Origin: Chloroflexota bacterium
Lineage (GTDB): Bacteria; Chloroflexota; Limnocylindria; QHBO01
Direction of reading: 5' to 3'
NCBI GenBank assembly: GCA_005879775.1
Contig: VBJX01000064.1
Coordinates: 488 to 15,403, forward strand
DNA: 14,916 nt
Made by a program: the position numbers and the translations under genes. Each line of letters begins with the position of its first letter. Within the stretch, counting starts at the first letter, position 1. The notes beneath the pieces are model-generated. The model did not search any database. It was given only the letters and a program-made list of their open reading frames with translations, and was not told the DNA's origin. Positions 1-6,667 of the stretch are shown in pieces.

Positions 1-324
1 ATCCGTCAGCAGCCAGACTCCGGCGCCCTGCGGTACCCAGGAGGCGGGGAAGAGCGACTGCAGCTCCGCGGCCGTGTAGGGCGTGGCTCGATCGGGAAGG
101 ACGAGGGTGGCCTCGCCGTCATAGACCAGCCTTGCGGGTGCATGGAGCGTGTCTGCGGCCACCGCCATGGCTCGGATCCTCGCCACCTGCTGTGCATAAA
201 GCGCGGTGGAGGGATCAGGCGCAGTCGCGTTGGTTCGAGATGCCGATGCGGCGCCGCAGGCAAGAGCGACCCCCGCGGCCAGAGCAGCCGCGAGCCTCAT
301 GGCAGTGCGCGGTCTGCTGCCCAT
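1..324 (-). CDS. Secreted protein, third gene of polysaccharide operon (C-terminus outside window)
   Basis: I read this reverse-strand frame directly: ATG at 324-322, open to base 1 (108 codons visible), so the gene is cut by the window edge. The first residues are MGSRPRTAMRLAAALAAG, followed by VALACGAASA, which gives a positively charged n-region, a hydrophobic core and a signal-peptidase site. The cleavage could be at Ala-Ser-Ala or, less well, at a poor lipobox (Cys23). An inner ATG at 300 is an alternative start. The ATG lies 2 nt after the TGA of the GT2 synthase, so translation is probably coupled. The mature part ends in PYTAAELQSLF and a GVWLL stretch; this resembles the N-terminus of some secreted right-handed beta-helix proteins of polysaccharide loci, but that is only my impression. 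Function unknown; an exported factor acting on or binding the polymer is the natural guess. Confidence 0.72.
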   Translation of the reverse strand, partial: MGSRPRTAMRLAAALAAGVALACGAASASRTNATAPDPSTALYAQQVARIRAMAVAADTLHAPARLVYDGEATLVLPDRATPYTAAELQSLFPASWVPQGAGVWLLTD

Positions 325-326
325 GC

Positions 327-1595
327 TCAGTTCTCGGCCTCCAACCCGCGGCGAGGGGGTGAGGCAAGCAGCGATGCCTCGGTCTGCGCCTCTCCGCCGA
401 TCTGATCGCCGGAGCGGGTGAGCCATCCCTGCTGATTCATGGTGAGGAGCGCATACAGCTTGATCGGAAGCGCGACACAGATTGCCACCACGGCGATCAG
501 CGGCAGATAGCGGAGGTCCTCGGGGTGCTCGCGGAGGTGCGAGATCCCTCGCACCAGGCGGCCTCCGAAGAGCCATCCGATGCTGATGATCCCCGCCACC
601 CAGTGACTCCCGGCCAGCGACAGGCCCAGCAGGATGAGCGCACCTGCCATCGACAGCGGCGTGGCCAGGATCTGCAGCACGGTGATCTGGGTGATGAGCG
701 GCCGCTCCCACAGCCAGCCGTTCCAGATCGCCGTCAGGTAGCAGCGATAGGAGTTTCGGCTCCAACGCACGCGCTGTTTGACGAAGGCGCGCAGTGAGTC
801 GGGGAACATCGAGGTGGCCCGGGCCGTGGCCTGGTGGACCGTCCGGTACCCGGCATTCAGCACCAGCCACGTCAGCCGTCCATCGTCGCCCGATACACAG
901 CGACGGCCGAGGAAATACTCATCTTCCAGCTGGGGCAGGAGCGGCAGGATGATCGACCGACGGTAGGCAGCGGTCCGCCCCGACAGGCAGGCGACGGCAC
1001 CGAAGAGACCCATGGCCGGCACGATGTCGAGGTAACGCAGCGCCACCATCCAGTCGGCCACGATCCGCCATCGGCTGCTTCGTCTCATATACACGCTCTG
1101 TCTGGTTCCGACGCCGCCCACCCTTGGATCGGCGAACGGCATCTGCACCGCGTGCAGGAGGCCCGGCTCCCAGCTCGTGTCAGAGTCGGCCAGCACGACG
1201 ATCTCGCCCTTGGCGAGGCGGATCCCGTCGGCCAGGGCGGAGCGCTTTCCCTGATGGTCGATGGCCATCACCCGCACCCGCTTGTCGTGAAGGGCGGCGA
1301 GCCCGGCGAGGATCTGCTCGTCAGCCCGGTCCACCACCAGGATCAGTTCGTCCGGCTCTTCGGCAAGCCAGGTGCCAAGGCATCTGAACAGCACGTCGGG
1401 GTCCTCCCGGTAGACGGGCACCACAAGGGAAACCGTCGCGCGGAACGTGCTGGTCACAGGACGATAGACACGGGACAGCATCCAGCGGCTCAGCCAGACC
1501 GCCCACGAGATGAGGCCGACCAGCCCAAGCGGGCCGAGCCAGGACGCCTCGGCCGCGATCGCCTGCCACAGGTCGCGATGCACCGGATCGATCAT
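327..1595 (-). CDS. Processive family-2 glycosyltransferase, hyaluronan/chitin synthase-like
   Basis: The 422-residue membrane GT2 closely follows the hyaluronan synthase/NodC/chitin synthase plan. One N-terminal membrane segment (about 20-39) precedes the GT-A domain: VVPVYRE (58-64), DSDT (137-140), the acceptor-site LSGRTAAYR (204-212), FLGRR then GDD (236-238) and the processivity motif QRVRW (274-278). C-terminal membrane segments follow at about 303-328, 331-346 and 363-385, and GWLTR (390-394) resembles the WGTR region of HasA. Class I HAS proteins are about 420 residues, so the length fits. The open frame runs 60 codons further upstream, but that part is antiphase to the dehydrogenase. 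The ATG at 1595 overlaps that gene's TGA as ATGA, which fixes the start. Probable role: polymerising UDP-sugars, including UDP-glucuronate from the upstream gene, and extruding the polymer across the membrane. The exact product (hyaluronan, another glucuronan, chitin oligomer) cannot be told from sequence. Confidence 0.9.
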   Translation of the reverse strand: MIDPVHRDLWQAIAAEASWLGPLGLVGLISWAVWLSRWMLSRVYRPVTSTFRATVSLVVPVYREDPDVLFRCLGTWLAEEPDELILVVDRADEQILAGLAALHDKRVRVMAIDHQGKRSALADGIRLAKGEIVVLADSDTSWEPGLLHAVQMPFADPRVGGVGTRQSVYMRRSSRWRIVADWMVALRYLDIVPAMGLFGAVACLSGRTAAYRRSIILPLLPQLEDEYFLGRRCVSGDDGRLTWLVLNAGYRTVHQATARATSMFPDSLRAFVKQRVRWSRNSYRCYLTAIWNGWLWERPLITQITVLQILATPLSMAGALILLGLSLAGSHWVAGIISIGWLFGGRLVRGISHLREHPEDLRYLPLIAVVAICVALPIKLYALLTMNQQGWLTRSGDQIGGEAQTEASLLASPPRRGLEAEN

Positions 1596-2935
1596 GCCGC
1601 GCTCGAGGTGTCTTTGGCGACGGCACCGTCGGCTGGCTGGCGGACCAACGAGCGAACGCGAAAGCCGGCTGACGTGGCGGCGGCAACATCGACGACCCCG
1701 CGCGCATCGTAAACCTCGCGTCGCGAAACAAGACCAGCCATGCTCGTCCAGTCCAGGCGGCCGAATGCCGGCCATTCCGTCGCCACGACGACAATGTCCG
1801 CCCCGCTCGCCGCCTGGTAGGGGTCTGCAACGACGTGGACGTCCGGACGGTCAGGAATGACCCTCACCAGCGGGTCGTAGGCTCGGATTCGCCGGACCGA
1901 CCGCTGCTTGAGCGCATCGATCAGGCGGAGTGCCGGCGACTCGCGGGTATCGTCCGTGCCAGCCTTGAAGGCAAGGCCAAGGATCGTGACACGGACGGCT
2001 GAATCCTGGCGCTCGAGGATCTCCTCGGCCACTCGGTGCGCTTGTGCGCGGTTGGCCCGAGCCACGGCCGGCACAACGTGCGCGGTCAGCTGACGCTCGC
2101 TGGCGACCTCGGTCAGCAGGTCGACCTGGCCGGGCAGGCACGACCCGCCGAAACCCAGACCGGGTTGGAGGAACTCAGGCCCGATTCGATGATCGAGCCC
2201 GATGCCCCGGCGAAGCGCCTCCATGTCGCCTCCGAATGAGCGACAGAACTGGGCGAGCTCGTTCGCGAAAGCGATCTTGGTGGCGAGGAAGGCATTCGAA
2301 CCGACCTTGATCAGCTCGGCGGTCGCGTAGTCAACCGGCAGCATCGGCGCGGCGATGCCTTTGTAGAGCCTCCGAACAGGCTCCGCAGCGACGGATGCCG
2401 CGCCTAATGCCATGCCCACCACGATGCGGTCCGGCGCCATGAAGTCCGCGACGGCGTTCCCCTCGCGGGTGAACTCCGGGTTGTAATAGAGGTGCGTTTG
2501 ACTCCCCGCCGCAGAGGCGATGCCATTGAGGATGGCCATGCCCCCCGGTCGCATCGTGCTGCGGATGATGATGTTGGGAGGGACCGCAGGCAGCGCAAGC
2601 AGGGATTCAACCACCGCGCGAATGTGGCGGTCGGTCCAGCGGCCGCCCTCATCGGTCCCGACGGCGACCATCACGCTCTCAGCCCGCCGGCAGGCGGCGG
2701 CGAGACTCGTATGGAATGTGAGGCGGCCCGCAGCGACCCCATCCATGACCAGCTCAGCCAGGTCGGGCTCTGAGAACGGCATCTTGCCGGAGCGGAGCGA
2801 AGCGATCCGAGGGCGGTTCTGGTCGACACAACGAACGGTGTTGCCGAGGCGGGCGAGACAGGCTGCGGTGACGAGCCCCACATAGCCGGCCCCGATCACG
2901 GTGACCGACCCCGTTGCGCTGCCGTGGTCGTCCAT
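1592..2935 (-). CDS. ugd: UDP-glucose 6-dehydrogenase (variant active site)
   Basis: The 447-residue protein has the usual length and plan of the UDP-glucose/GDP-mannose dehydrogenase family. It carries a Rossmann motif VIGAGYVG (13-20), STMRPG (126-131, with the conserved Thr), NPEFTREG (152-159), a substrate-site IKVGSNAF stretch (209-216, Lys210 and Asn214), the nucleophile segment GFGGSC (261-266, Cys266) and TDDTRESPA (327-335). It should oxidise UDP-glucose to UDP-glucuronate with two NAD+. The start at 2935 is chosen because the Rossmann strand follows at once and AGGAG lies about 10 nt upstream; the frame is open for 38 more codons without family resemblance. Odd: after Cys266 the usual F/L-P-K-D is L-P-G-Q, so the Asp that is catalytic in characterised enzymes is Gln270 here. 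It overlaps the GT2 synthase by 4 bp, as in has-type operons where dehydrogenase and synthase are paired. Another nucleotide-sugar 6-dehydrogenase substrate is possible. Confidence 0.92.
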   Translation of the reverse strand: MDDHGSATGSVTVIGAGYVGLVTAACLARLGNTVRCVDQNRPRIASLRSGKMPFSEPDLAELVMDGVAAGRLTFHTSLAAACRRAESVMVAVGTDEGGRWTDRHIRAVVESLLALPAVPPNIIIRSTMRPGGMAILNGIASAAGSQTHLYYNPEFTREGNAVADFMAPDRIVVGMALGAASVAAEPVRRLYKGIAAPMLPVDYATAELIKVGSNAFLATKIAFANELAQFCRSFGGDMEALRRGIGLDHRIGPEFLQPGLGFGGSCLPGQVDLLTEVASERQLTAHVVPAVARANRAQAHRVAEEILERQDSAVRVTILGLAFKAGTDDTRESPALRLIDALKQRSVRRIRAYDPLVRVIPDRPDVHVVADPYQAASGADIVVVATEWPAFGRLDWTSMAGLVSRREVYDARGVVDVAAATSAGFRVRSLVRQPADGAVAKDTSSAA

Positions 2936-3116
2936 CTCGATTCCGCTCCTGTCCTCGTGCGAGCCCCGCGGCGTGCCGCGGCCCATGGGCTCGGTCACTG
3001 CGGCGCGTCGACCGCGGGCAAGACTGCGGGGCGGGGAGGGGTAGCACAATGGTACGGACGGACCTCGGACATTCGGCGATCGGTCCAGCCGGCTTGGTCA
3101 TCCCGCCTGCGGGTCG
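2936..3116. other. Intergenic region between membrane-protein gene and polysaccharide operon
   Basis: This 181-bp gap separates two minus-strand units and must hold the end of one and the leader of the next. I see a short hairpin CCCG-CCTG-CGGG (3102-3113), 3 nt past the TAA of the membrane-protein gene and without a T-tract; a possible -10 box TACCAT on the minus strand (3054-3049) with no convincing -35; and the GC hairpin at 2961-2992. Nothing here looks like a gene. A tRNA-like D-arm string at 3042-3053 does not extend to a full tRNA. Confidence 0.4.
2961..2992 (-). promoter_or_regulatory. GC-rich leader hairpin upstream of the dehydrogenase gene
   Basis: CCGCGG (2966-2971) and CCGCGG (2976-2981) enclose the loop CGTG. 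Flanking this, GAGCC (2961-2965) can pair with GGCTC (2988-2992) across an asymmetric bulge. The structure sits 26-57 nt before the ATG at 2935, within the presumed leader of the polysaccharide operon, and just upstream of its AGGAG ribosome-binding site. There is no T-tract on either strand, so it is not a classical intrinsic terminator. It could be an mRNA-stabilising or attenuating leader structure, an end for the upstream transcript, or a symmetric protein site. Confidence 0.35.
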
Positions 3117-3587
3117 TTAAGCATTCGGGCTTCCACTGAAGGAGAGGAAGAGGATGACCACGACGGTGACCGCGACGAGCGCCCAGTCGCCGATCGTCGT
3201 CGACGTCTGGGGATCCTCCGAGCGGACCAGGCTCGTGGCTCCGCGTCCGACGACGGTTGCCAGCCAGAAGCCGAGCAGGGCGGCGACGGGGTGGAATGCG
3301 GCCGTCAACGGGGCGTCGGTCCGGATGGCCGCCAGGATCGGGACGAAGAAGAAGATGACTGCCAGGGCGACGCCTTGCAGGATCCGCGTGCGACCGGCCC
3401 CAGCCAGGCCCGCGGCCACCAGGATCGGCAAGGGCCCCAGGTGCAGCAGCCAGCCGAAGTCGATGTGGTAGGCGAAGAGCCTCGGCCCCACGAAGAGGCC
3501 CAGGCCCGCGAAGTAGACCTGGAGAAGGATCCCCAGCACAAATGCCCAGGCCAGGGCCGCGTACAGGTATCGCGCGAGCTTACTCAC
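3117..3587 (-). CDS. Small five-TM integral membrane protein (DUF6220-like)
   Basis: This 156-residue, strongly hydrophobic protein has predicted membrane segments at about 8-32, 43-63, 70-88, 98-113 and 134-151, joined by short loops; the longest loop (114-133) is polar (RSEDPQTST). There are no obvious catalytic or metal motifs beyond scattered His (41, 49, 99). The arrangement, with an early VYFAGLGLF segment, resembles the small bacterial DUF6220 membrane family, which has no known function; this assignment is from memory and tentative. The start is GTG at 3587 and overlaps the 3' end of the GlcG/HbpS-like gene by 8 bp, with no Shine-Dalgarno of its own, so translation is probably coupled to it. 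It is the last gene of the Gfo/Idh/MocA unit, since a 181-bp gap follows. Confidence 0.8.
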   Translation of the reverse strand: MSKLARYLYAALAWAFVLGILLQVYFAGLGLFVGPRLFAYHIDFGWLLHLGPLPILVAAGLAGAGRTRILQGVALAVIFFFVPILAAIRTDAPLTAAFHPVAALLGFWLATVVGRGATSLVRSEDPQTSTTIGDWALVAVTVVVILFLSFSGSPNA

Positions 3588-4011
3588 GTGGAGAATGTCG
3601 AGCGCGAGTCAGGCTCGCGGCCGCCCAGCGGGCCAGCTCGATGTCGGCGGCTTCAGGCAGTCCGCTCACGCCGATGGCGCCGATCACCTCGCCGTCCACG
3701 ACGATCGGCGCTCCACCGCCCCACCCGACGTAGCGCGAATCTCCGAAGTTGGTGAGTGGAAAACCCTCCGTTCGGGATCGCTCGCCGAGGACGCTCGATT
3801 CGACTCGCTCGCGGGCGGCAGTGAATGCCTTGTTGATGGCGATGGTGATCGACGCCAATCCGCACCCATCGGTACGCAGGAACGCGACGAGCTCGCCGTG
3901 ACGGTCGACGACAGCCACGGCTGCACCCTGTCCATCGGCGTGGAGGCGGTCGGCAACCATTGCGACGAGCCCGCGCGCCTCGACATGGCCGATATCTCTG
4001 CCCTGAGGCAT
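3580..4011 (-). CDS. GlcG/HbpS-family heme-binding-like protein (DUF336)
   Basis: The 143-residue single-domain protein has the family's usual length. It starts with a helix (VEARGLVAMVADRL), then AAVAVVDRHGELVAFLRTDG (30-49), the ITIAINKAFTAAR helix (55-67), and the glycine-rich GWGGGAPIVVDGEVIGAIGVSG segment (96-117), all characteristic of DUF336. Members include HbpS, an extracellular heme-degrading sensor, and GlcG of glycolate loci; many act only as uncharacterised operon partners of oxidoreductases. No signal peptide is visible, so this copy is probably cytoplasmic. ATG at 4011 overlaps the TAA of the upstream oxidoreductase by one base (TAATG) and has GGAGG 4 nt upstream, which decides the start. 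The downstream membrane-protein start lies 8 bp inside it. Small-molecule binding, perhaps a cofactor, is the most that can be inferred. Confidence 0.88.
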   Translation of the reverse strand: MPQGRDIGHVEARGLVAMVADRLHADGQGAAVAVVDRHGELVAFLRTDGCGLASITIAINKAFTAARERVESSVLGERSRTEGFPLTNFGDSRYVGWGGGAPIVVDGEVIGAIGVSGLPEAADIELARWAAASLTRARHSPRE

Positions 4012-5180
4012 TACACCTCCGCCTCGAGTGCAAGCCTGGCGTCAGTCCAGGCGCCGTTGGCCCTGCTGGACGCCACCGCTGCCTCCACGAACTTCACGCC
4101 GATGGCCCCGTCACGTTCGTTCGGAAACTCCAATGCGAGGGGGTCGGGCTGGCTGCCGGAGCGCCGGGCGGCGATCACCTCGGCGGCATCGGAGTAGAGG
4201 TTGGCGAAGGCTTCGTGGAAGCCTTCCGGGTGTCCAGCCGCGATCCGGCATGCCCTGGCCGATGCCGGCAGGGTCCCAGGCCCGTTCGGCGTGTACACGC
4301 GGACGGGTCCCTGGAGTGGCTTGAAGATGAGCCGGGTGGGCCGTTCCTGGTGCCACTCCAGGCTGCCCTTCGTGCCGGAGAGACGGAACCCGAGGCTGTT
4401 CTCCACCCCGGCGGCCGTCTGGGTGACCCAGAAGCTCCCGCGCGCGCCGTTGTCGAAGCGCAGCATGGCGGCGCCATAGTCGTCGACCGGCCGCTCGGGG
4501 ATGACATGGCCGATTTCGGCGGCGACCTCGGTCACCTCGCGGCGAGTCACGAAGCGCACCCCTCGCACTGGGTCATAGCGCCATGGCAAGCCGCTGGCAG
4601 GGTCCGGATCGGACTCATCGGCCTTGCCTCCCTGGACGTATTCGACCTGGACCAGCCTGATCTCGCCGACCTGGCCATCCTCCACCATCGCGCGAGCCTG
4701 CCGCACCATCGGGTAGCCGGTGTAGACGTGGGTGAGGCAGAAGACCAGCCCCGTCGAGCCGACCTTGCGGACGATGTCGAGGGCCTCGTCGAGGGTGTTC
4801 GTCATCGGCTTGTCGCAGATGACATCGAAGCCCCGGTCCAGGGCTGCCACCGCATACAGGTGGTGGGTGTCGTTCGGGGTCATGATGGCCACGACCTCCG
4901 CACCGTCCTCCCGCTCCTGCTCGGCATCGAGCATGGCCATCGCGTCCGAGTACGCCCGAGCGGGGTCGATCCCCATGCGGGTTGCCGCGTCCTTCGATCG
5001 CTCGGGATCGGACGAAACGACCCCGGCGACGAGCTGATAGCGACCGTCAAGTCGCGCGGCCGTTCGGTGCATCGCGCCGATGAAGCTGCCCGGGCCACCG
5101 CCGATCACCGCCAGGCGAAGCGGGCGCGCAGGCTCGGGGGCTCCATCCGCCATTCCGGCATCGTAGCGAACCGATGACAT
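4011..5180 (-). CDS. Gfo/Idh/MocA-family oxidoreductase lacking the catalytic GDxGxH block
   Basis: The 389-residue protein has an N-terminal Rossmann domain (LAVIGGGPGSFIGAMHR, 23-39; TPNDTHH, 101-107; CDKP, 122-125 with Lys124) and the C-terminal alpha/beta domain of NAD(P)-dependent sugar or inositol dehydrogenases. It resembles the roughly 385-residue 'GGGPGAFIG' subfamily, including the end pattern AGHPEGFHEAFANLY (325-339). Start: ATG at 5180 with AGGTGA about 9 nt upstream; a GTG at 5192 would add 4 residues. Odd: after WRYDP (200-204) family members normally have a glycine-rich GDxGTH segment carrying catalytic Asp/His, then the helix into a FVTG-like strand. Here V-R-G-V leads straight into RFVTRREV, about 17-20 residues short with the frame kept. 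The enzyme is probably catalytically impaired, or the assembly has a deletion. First gene of a unit with the GlcG-like and membrane proteins. Confidence 0.87.
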   Translation of the reverse strand: MSSVRYDAGMADGAPEPARPLRLAVIGGGPGSFIGAMHRTAARLDGRYQLVAGVVSSDPERSKDAATRMGIDPARAYSDAMAMLDAEQEREDGAEVVAIMTPNDTHHLYAVAALDRGFDVICDKPMTNTLDEALDIVRKVGSTGLVFCLTHVYTGYPMVRQARAMVEDGQVGEIRLVQVEYVQGGKADESDPDPASGLPWRYDPVRGVRFVTRREVTEVAAEIGHVIPERPVDDYGAAMLRFDNGARGSFWVTQTAAGVENSLGFRLSGTKGSLEWHQERPTRLIFKPLQGPVRVYTPNGPGTLPASARACRIAAGHPEGFHEAFANLYSDAAEVIAARRSGSQPDPLALEFPNERDGAIGVKFVEAAVASSRANGAWTDARLALEAEV

Positions 5181-5286
5181 GGTGGCGATCACCTGTCCAT
5201 GCAGCTGAGCTAGGCTCCACCGGGTGAAATTGTCGCCAGCCCGTCATGGGTGGCGTGGCGCGAGATCGAAGTGAGATCGGGCTGAT

Positions 5287-6342
5287 TCAGTCCCAGATTA
5301 CCGTGGGCTCGCTTGGGCCGGCGATCGGCATGGTCAGCGCCTCGTGCTCGATCGCCTGGCGCACAGGGGCACTGATCTTCGAGAACGGAAGGAGCGTGAC
5401 CCTGCGTTGCTGGCGCTGCCAGGCGCCAATGATCTGGCCGTCGACGAGGATCGCGCCCGGGATGTAGCCCGGCGACTGACCGGTCCGCGGGAGGGCCCGG
5501 AGGCGGAGCCGCTCATCGGGGACGAGCAGGTCGTGGTCGAACTTCGTGAACGGATCATCCTGCGGCAGCAACCGCACGCCATCGATTGGCTCGGCGCGCT
5601 CCAGCGCCTCGACGTCGGCTTCGAGCATGAACCGCCGCCCAGGCCTCGCTCCTGCGGATCCCTCGACGTGGATCTCGACGAGCTCCGGCTCGATCGCCTT
5701 CCAGGTCTCGGCCGCATCGGCCGGTTTGACGCCGGTCCAGCTCGCCAGGCGCTGGCGAGTCGCGGGGCCGTACCACTGCAGGAAGCGGCGGGCAAGCTCG
5801 TGGCGGGCTTCTTCGGGGTCGATCGACGGCCGCTCGACGGGAATGGCCCAGATCTTGCTGGCGTCCCAGCGGATGTGGACGCGGCCCGTCGTCGACGACA
5901 CTCGAGGGTGGAGAGGGTCGCCCGCGCTGCGGTGGCCGAGACGCGCGGCAACCTCGCGGACGAGCATCGTCTGGCCCTCGGTGATCCGGTGGATCTCATC
6001 GGCCAGCTGCTCAAGCTGGATGGCCCGTTCACGATCGCGCGGCAGGCAGCCGAGCGTGAAGATGCCGACATCCCGGCGAGGGACGATGTAGTCGGCGCCA
6101 CCCCGGAACCAGATCTGGACCAACGATGGGTGCTCCCACGAGTCGGGCTTTGTCCTCTCGACCCGCGCGTGGAGCGAGATCACCCCTCCGCGTGGGACCG
6201 AATCCTGGAGTCCGCCCCACGCGGCCCTGGAGATCGACCGGAGCGGCACTTTTCGATCGAGATGGCTGGCGGAGGCCCGATACCGGAGCACCTGCTCCAC
6301 GATCGCAACCACGCCAGCACGCTTACCCGTCCCTCCGGTCAT
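5287..6342 (-). CDS. Winged-helix DNA-binding protein, AlkZ/YcaQ-like (HTH_42)
   Basis: The 351-residue protein has the features of the AlkZ-like family: GLQDS (44-48) where DNA-glycosylase members carry the catalytic Gln motif; a central winged-helix part with ARRFLQWYGPAT (184-195) followed by LASWTGV; and the C-terminal signature RLLPQDDPF (257-265), VPDE, GAILVDGQIIGAWQR (296-310) and VTLLPF. Characterised relatives AlkZ and YcaQ excise alkylated or crosslinked bases; many others are unassigned. The second residue of the usual Q-x-Q motif appears to be Ser48 here, so glycosylase activity is uncertain. ATG at 6342 overlaps the TGA of the DUF1905 gene (ATGA), which fixes the start and couples translation. 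It ends 107 bp before the Gfo/Idh/MocA start. No signal peptide; cytoplasmic. Confidence 0.82.
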   Translation of the reverse strand: MTGGTGKRAGVVAIVEQVLRYRASASHLDRKVPLRSISRAAWGGLQDSVPRGGVISLHARVERTKPDSWEHPSLVQIWFRGGADYIVPRRDVGIFTLGCLPRDRERAIQLEQLADEIHRITEGQTMLVREVAARLGHRSAGDPLHPRVSSTTGRVHIRWDASKIWAIPVERPSIDPEEARHELARRFLQWYGPATRQRLASWTGVKPADAAETWKAIEPELVEIHVEGSAGARPGRRFMLEADVEALERAEPIDGVRLLPQDDPFTKFDHDLLVPDERLRLRALPRTGQSPGYIPGAILVDGQIIGAWQRQQRRVTLLPFSKISAPVRQAIEHEALTMPIAGPSEPTVIWD

Positions 6343-6641
6343 GAACGGATGGCCAGCTCCAGCAGGACGGTGTCGCCATCGGCGAGGTCTTCGCCCTTGC
6401 GGACGACGTCCTTAATCGGCACGACGTATCCGCCGTCCTTGGGGAAGAGCGAAGTTTCAAAATCGGTTTCCCCGATCCGCACGCTCACCGGAATCACGCC
6501 CCAGCCATAGCTGACGACGGGAGACAGGTCGTGCAGCAGGGCGGCCATGTCCTCCGGCACCCGGACGAAGTGATAGGGCGACGGGCCTCTCCAGTAGTAG
6601 AGCTCGCCGGCGAACTCCATCTCCAGGGTCTGCGGATCCAT
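6339..6641 (-). CDS. DUF1905 domain protein
   Basis: The 100-residue, all-beta-looking protein is a complete DUF1905 domain. It begins with LEMEFAGELYYWRGPSPYHFVRVPE (6-30), followed by the GWGVIPVSVRIGETDFETSLFP strand pair (46-67), YVVPIKDVVRK (72-82) and GDTVLLELAI. The family is about 80-100 residues; its biochemical role is unknown, and members are often fused or adjacent to YdeI/OmpD-like domains. The open frame continues 109 codons upstream, but that part is antisense to the alcohol dehydrogenase gene, so I place the start at ATG 6641, where the domain begins. A weak Shine-Dalgarno at best is seen; a TACGGT box lies 6 nt upstream. Its TGA overlaps the AlkZ-like start by 4 bp, so the two form one unit, 26 bp downstream of the alcohol dehydrogenase gene. 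Confidence 0.85.
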   Translation of the reverse strand: MDPQTLEMEFAGELYYWRGPSPYHFVRVPEDMAALLHDLSPVVSYGWGVIPVSVRIGETDFETSLFPKDGGYVVPIKDVVRKGEDLADGDTVLLELAIRS

Positions 6642-6647
6642 TCCGCA

Positions 6648-6653
6648 ACCGTA
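6648..6653 (-). promoter_or_regulatory. Possible -10 box of leaderless DUF1905/AlkZ-like unit
   Basis: TACGGT on the minus strand fits TANNNT and ends 6 nt before the ATG at 6641, where no good Shine-Dalgarno is seen. That spacing would start transcription at or next to the A of the start codon. No -35 is evident, and read-through from the alcohol dehydrogenase gene 26 bp upstream is equally possible. Confidence 0.3.
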
Positions 6654-6667
6654 CCGGCCTGATCGGC

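Noticed and set aside
3031..3115. tRNA-like string (TAGCACAATGGTA) in the intergenic region
   Set aside because: It resembles a D-arm, but no acceptor stem, anticodon arm or T-arm GGTTCGA-type box can be folded around it.
3960..5177. 405-codon open frame on the plus strand
   Set aside because: It is exactly antisense to the Gfo/Idh/MocA gene, with no family resemblance, low-complexity His/Arg/Gly-rich translation and no ribosome-binding site; a high-GC shadow.
5344..6510. 388-codon open frame on the plus strand
   Set aside because: Antisense to the AlkZ-like and DUF1905 genes, with no recognisable domain.
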